Source: Patagioenas fasciata (lineage: Eukaryota > Chordata > Aves > Columbiformes > Columbidae). Taken from it: DNA of 64,000 nt. The number at the start of each line of letters is the position of its first letter. Within the stretch, counting starts at the first letter, position 1. The stretch spans positions 146,319,104 through 146,383,103 of the forward strand of contig NC_092520.1 in assembly GCF_037038585.1 (NCBI RefSeq), in the 5' to 3' direction. The notes under the pieces are model-generated. The model worked only from the letters and a program-made list of their open reading frames with translations, made no database searches and was not told where the DNA came from. The position numbers were made by a program, and so were the translations under genes. Below, one piece after another: positions 59,401-64,000 of the stretch.

Positions 59401-60868
59401 TTTTTTTTCACTCTAAGTTTAAAATACAACCTGATCCATGTCAAGCTCAGGTCAGCTCAAGGTCCAATTTAACATGAAGCAAATATTTGTTATTTTTTGT
59501 TTGTTTCTTTGTTTTCTTATTTTGCACAAGAGCTAAGACAGTGACGTTGGAAGGACTTATAGCATTCGTTGGTTTTCATACACATGCTTCATAATACAAT
59601 AGGAGGAAAATAACACTTCAAACGTGTTTGCTTCTTGATTTTTACATCTGTGTAAGGCTGAATCTGATTCCACTTCTACAACATTACACAAGGAACGCAT
59701 ATTTTCTTCTAGCATAACTCTGAACCATTGCAAACTTTCCAAACATTGAATGCTTTCAGTAGAGGTCTTGGCATGATCCAAATATGAAGAATTCCTGTTT
59801 CTATTAATGTATGTAGTGATAAGGATATTTTCCTTTGTACCAAGGGAGAAATTTATTGATAATGTCTATCTAGTATCTCTGACCAGAAGTTTTTTCCCAA
59901 ACATTTCAGAATTATAGTTGTGAAATTTGACTATGGAATATTTTTCATCCCTAAAGACAATCTAGCTGGTTATTTTTCACTAGACATCAAAAGCAAAGAG
60001 GTCTGGAATAAACTACTAGTCTTAACTTTGTCATTTTATGGAGCAATTGTTTTCACCTGCAGAGGCTGAAGACTGGCGATGAGAGTTATAGGTCTTGAGA
60101 GTCAGTAGTGGCCTTGTGCCTGTCTATAGATGCTGTAGTCATTAGCTGAGGATTCAGTTGCTAAAGCCCTTGTAGCGTGTGGTGGCAGTGATAGCGCCAT
60201 GTCCGTGTATCTTTCTGTACCTTTCACCATACTTCCTGTTTGCGGTCTTTAGGACCCAGTTGTTTTTGTCCTGGTACATCCAGCTTGCCATAATAACCAT
60301 GGATTTGGTGAGCACGAACTGATTTTACATCTGCAAACAAAGAAGCATGGATTCAAACTTGGATTCAAACTTTGTGTGTTGATATGAGGAAGGGTAGAAA
60401 ACTCAGCACTTGTTCCAGTGGTAATGAGACTTGATCCAACATCAGTTAATGAATGGAAAGGGTTTATTCAATCACAAACTTATGTGAAAGTGGTTTTTTA
60501 ATTGTTTGGGTGAGTTAATGAAGATCTGTGGTTCTGATCAATGTCAAGATTCAAGAAGGACTCCCCAGATGCTTTCCCCCACAGTCACATAACTCTTTGC
60601 TGTCAGGATGAGAAAATGGTCGAAACAATCTTCCTACCACACTAATTCACTCAAGAAAAAGGGCTATAAAGAAAAGAGCCTTTCTGTGAAAACATGTTTT
60701 CCACAGCCAAGTAGTTCTAGGTTGGTGTATACTCATCTTGCCATGATTTTGAATATTTCCAGGAATTCAGCTCAGTCCTCTATGTAATGTCATGAAATGA
60801 AATCTATACTGATCTTTGCTGTTTAACTGTGCCTAGAGGTTGACTGTCTTAATTTTTTTTTCTTTTAG

Positions 60869-60924
60869 GTATTAACACATTAATAGCAAACAATGTTTAT
60901 GATGCAGCATACCCACTACATGAT
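60869..60924 (+). CDS. ANO2: ANO2 coding exon (AAYPLHD)
   Basis: This 56-bp exon begins GT, which completes Gly with the G from the previous exon, and then reads INTLIANNVYDAAYPLHD. The acceptor is TTTTTTTTCTTTTAG and the donor GTACGT. AAYPLHDG is a family-wide anoctamin signature just before the cytosolic segment leading into membrane helix 1. Confidence 0.95.
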
Positions 60925-61156
60925 GTACGTATATAGGATTAAAATCTAGTTCTCTGACAATATAATTCAATAGTGCATGTTTATTTCCTGTTACAATGAA
61001 AATACGTTCTGTGTGATTTTAGCATGAAAAATCTTACATAAGTACATTTCAAATTGTGACCTAAAAGTAAAATCAACAATGTAGGAACAACTGAGCAATC
61101 TTTTCTTGAATTTTATGTAGTTTTACAACAGTTATTAAATTATTTTTTTTCTCTAG
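60925..61156 (+). other. ANO2: Short ANO2 intron
   Basis: A 232-bp GT-AG intron, AT-rich, with nothing else in it. Confidence 0.9.
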
Positions 61157-61198
61157 GGTGAATATGAAGGTCAAAATGATGACATGAATGAAAGAAAG
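61157..61198 (+). CDS. ANO2: ANO2 coding exon (GEYEGQNDDMNERK)
   Basis: This 14-codon exon lies between TTTTTTCTCTAG and GTAAAA, on codon boundaries. It reads GEYEGQNDDMNERK. The pattern D-G-(E/D)-Y, then N-D/E-R-K, matches ANO1/ANO2 directly upstream of the LLY-EWARYG block, which is not in this window and must lie beyond the right edge. The donor is weaker than the others. Confidence 0.92.
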
Positions 61199-64000
61199 GT
61201 AAAATATATTGCAAAATTAGTTTCATATTAGCTTTAATGTGATAAATATTAATTAGTTTGCTAAATGCTATCGTAAAGCATTAGCCAGTGTTCAAGCATG
61301 TAAATGTATTTACAAATGCATGTATTTTTTGCGTTACTTATTTTCTTCTATTTCTGCATATAAAATATTTTTCACAAGACCCTTTATAAAGTCCTCTTAT
61401 GAAGCATTTCAGTGAATTTAATTTGATATTTACATCTTTAAATGCTTCAATTTTCCTCCAACATGCATAGACAAGATTTTTCAGCTGTCAGGAAGCAAAA
61501 GTTGTTAAATAACTTACATGTTTATTTTCTTTCAATAACCAGATGATACTATGGAACAATGGTTACTAGAATAAAACGTAATTGTATTTTTCATTTGTTT
61601 CTGCATTCAATTAAATTATATGTAATTTCTATAAATCTGCTTCCAATTATTTTGTAAATAAATTTTTTCTAGCTATTAAATTACTTTTGAAAATATATCA
61701 CCCACCGTCTGCACTAGAGAAATGAATGCATAATCAAAGACTATGTGAATCCAGACTGTTTTTAATATATTTGCTTACTCTTAAAAATAAGCAAAAACAT
61801 TTAATTCCTGTAATCCACTAAGATCCATTCCATATTGTTCACATTGTTCTCTAATGTTTGCTTTTTTTTTTTTTTTTCCCCCTTGATATACAAAAAATAA
61901 GACAGGAAATTAAGAGGGAATATTGCAGAGAGAGCAAGGTAGGGGGAAGAATGATGAAAAAGGGAATGCTTAGACACTTAAAATATTTTACTATATTAGG
62001 AATTAAATTGCATATGTTCTTCGTGACTTGTACATAATTTTAGAAATGTTTTTAACTCTGTGGAATTACATGTTGGTATATACCCTCTGTTATTGAATTA
62101 AAAGAAGAAGTAAGAAAACATCATGAATTTGGCAAAACACGCTGGTGTTCTCAATAGTATAATTGCCAAAAATTATAATTATTTGATAATTTGAAAGTAA
62201 GATTGAGTTCATAGGTCATACAAATAAGTTTGATTTCTCCAGCGCTGGGTTAGCAAAAATATGGAAATGTAATCTTCTTTGTAGTTTTTGGTAAATAGTG
62301 TTAACACTCAGCCACTAGATGTCTACATGTGCCATATATGATTTAATTTAGCACGTGAACCTTGATAAGCAAAAGAGGCAAAGTTGGAAAGCAAACTATA
62401 AAGAAACTTGGATATTTGTGTCAATTATTTTGAATTTTTTGTTCATGAAGAAATTGTCTACTCTGCACTTACAGAATTTTCTCTGAGTAACTGGTAACAG
62501 TGGTACAGTAATAGACTCTGAAAGTCAGCTACATAGTTTACTGGCTTAAAAGGTTGGCAAATTTTTTAGAGAAGAAAGGTAAATACACATTAGTCAATGG
62601 AGGAAGATTAGGTACTGTGGAAAAGGATGGGGAAAGAGCCTAACGGGACTAGTGTCTGGAAAATTATTCACCCTACTAGTTATATTTTTGCTGCCTTCTT
62701 TTTATTCTGCCTATTAGCCTCAGTTATGAAGTGTTAAGTATTAAAAACATAAAAGGTTCTTTCCAGAAATACTTCATTGATTATTCACATATGTCTCTGC
62801 TGCCTAGCCGTTGAATCTGCTGTAGTATTTCTATGTATAACATCATCTGTTTTCTATCTGAATCTAATAGACCCAGTGTTTAATTTCCTGAAAAGCCCTG
62901 ATCAGGTTTAAAGGAAAGGAGGACATTTTTCAGCTTCAGTTTTCTCTGCCCATTTTTATTTTGTCCGTTTTAATTTATCTGTATCTTCCATTTCAATTGT
63001 TGTATAAGTCCAAAGAATGATGAACTGAGCCTGTCTGGGGTACTTATGCCAATAAGGCAGCACAAGTAATTGAGGTTTATGTACCAGGTCATAATATAGA
63101 AGATTAATCCTTATTAACCCTCTTCAGGCTTTTCTTGGAGAAAGTGCATTGTGAAACAATATTTTTGTCACATCCTGTGAGAAAAAGAAATCTGCAGTCA
63201 ATGAAAGCCCCTCTATTTCCTAAGATTGTTGACTGGAGTAAAGGAATTGCCCTGTTTAGTGTGATTTCTGCTCTAGAAAAAATATTTTTAAGAAAACTGT
63301 TCCACATTATCATGGCAATAACTTGTAATGAGTATGAAGACTGACTTGATCCGTTTTTAAGCTTCTATTTCACTGGCAACTTGTGGCCCTCCATTGCTAG
63401 AGATATGTTTGACATTGAGAAATACGTAAGGACTTTGTTACCTACCTGGGAAACACACTGTTGTCATATACAAGAGCATCCCTAGAATGTTAGAAGCAGA
63501 TTGGACAATATTATTATAAAATTACAGAAAGTACTTATTTTAAGGGAAACTGATAAAACACAACAAATTTTATTACAAAACTGTTTCTAAAATGTCTTTC
63601 AATTTAATAAACGTCTTAAAAGGAAACACATTCCAGCTTCCAGATTAAGCTTAATCTTGTACAATTGTGTTGAGACAAAGGTTTAGTGTGGGCAGCAAAA
63701 ATGAATGGAAAATATCCATACCATAAACTCACCTTCAGTGCCTTGAAATCAGAATAACCAGTGTGGTTCTATAGTCTGACATAATGCCATAGCAACCTGT
63801 TCCTGAACTGACTGCAATTCTAAAAATACTTTTCTTTTTCCTCTTCAAATTCCAATCTACAGCTTTTAAGTAGTTATAATAATTGAATAGCTTTAACTTT
63901 CTCGATTTGTATATTTCAGTGCAACCATATATTTGTAAGATTATTTATGGAAATAAATGAAATTGTAGGTAATACTTTGAGGCAATGGCAAGGAGTGATT
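61199..64000 (+). other. ANO2: ANO2 intron, open at window edge
   Basis: I looked for the next expected exon (LLY-EWARYGVFYK-like) and did not find it. The stretch holds a T-run at about 61862-61877 and otherwise unremarkable AT-rich DNA. Confidence 0.8.

Larger units (their letters stand above)
57736..60868 (+). other. ANO2: ANO2 intron
   Basis: A 3.1-kb GT-AG intron. It carries an A-run/(TTTTG)n/T-run/A-run complex at 58574-58665, a CR1 tail at 58800-58905 and a (TTTG)n at 59365-59400. The remainder shows nothing recognisable. Confidence 0.9.

Noticed and set aside
23374..61198. ANO1 instead of ANO2
   Set aside because: MHFRDSKRKVDYVLAYHYRK, NKSQG, APWQVL and DNATRSRI are ANO2-like; ANO1 differs at these places, and VWF adjacency also fits ANO2.

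Overview
This is bird-type nuclear DNA. It is AT-rich with short exons, long introns and GT-AG splice sites, and its interspersed repeats are mostly chicken-repeat-1 (CR1) LINEs, the dominant retroposon of bird genomes. No sequence points to a bacterium, plasmid or virus. I cannot name the species.

Two protein-coding genes lie in tandem on the + strand, in the order known from other vertebrates. The left edge carries the 3' end of VWF (von Willebrand factor): the last two coding exons (3097-3194 and 4064-4252), which encode the C-terminal cystine-knot dimerisation domain with all 11 cysteines, then a short 3' UTR with AATAAA at 4388. After about 5.7 kb of intergenic sequence comes the 5' part of ANO2 (anoctamin-2/TMEM16B, a calcium-activated chloride channel). 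Seven ANO2 exons are secure (23374-23775, 51071-51169, 55311-55462, 56745-56799, 57687-57735, 60869-60924, 61157-61198). They join in frame into the cytosolic N-terminal domain and stop before the first membrane segment. Two tiny upstream exons (10124-10142 and 21760-21791) are proposed from splice-site quality and phase.

The introns hold the mobile elements. A near full-length minus-strand CR1 (15539 to at least 19117) lies in proposed intron 1. A 5'-truncated minus-strand CR1 is at 26302-26895. A palindromic 264-bp hAT-like MITE lies at 33909-34172. A degenerate tRNA-Arg(CCU)-like sequence at 35599-35671 precedes an internally deleted CR1 (about 35840-36160). Very old L3/CR1-like and MIR-like relics are near 42.5-43.3 kb, 45.6-45.8 kb and 47.9-48.1 kb. 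CR1 fragments at about 53180-54735 flank a 233-bp uninterrupted polypurine tract. A CR1 3' tail lies at about 58800-58905. The rest is intron or intergenic DNA with simple repeats and chance ORFs.

I see no clear new multi-gene system. The points most worth checking are the ANO2 5' exon chain, the hAT-like MITE with its matched target sites, the polypurine tract inside broken CR1s, the tRNA-like sequence, and a CTCF-like motif inside a 142-codon open frame next to the long CR1.
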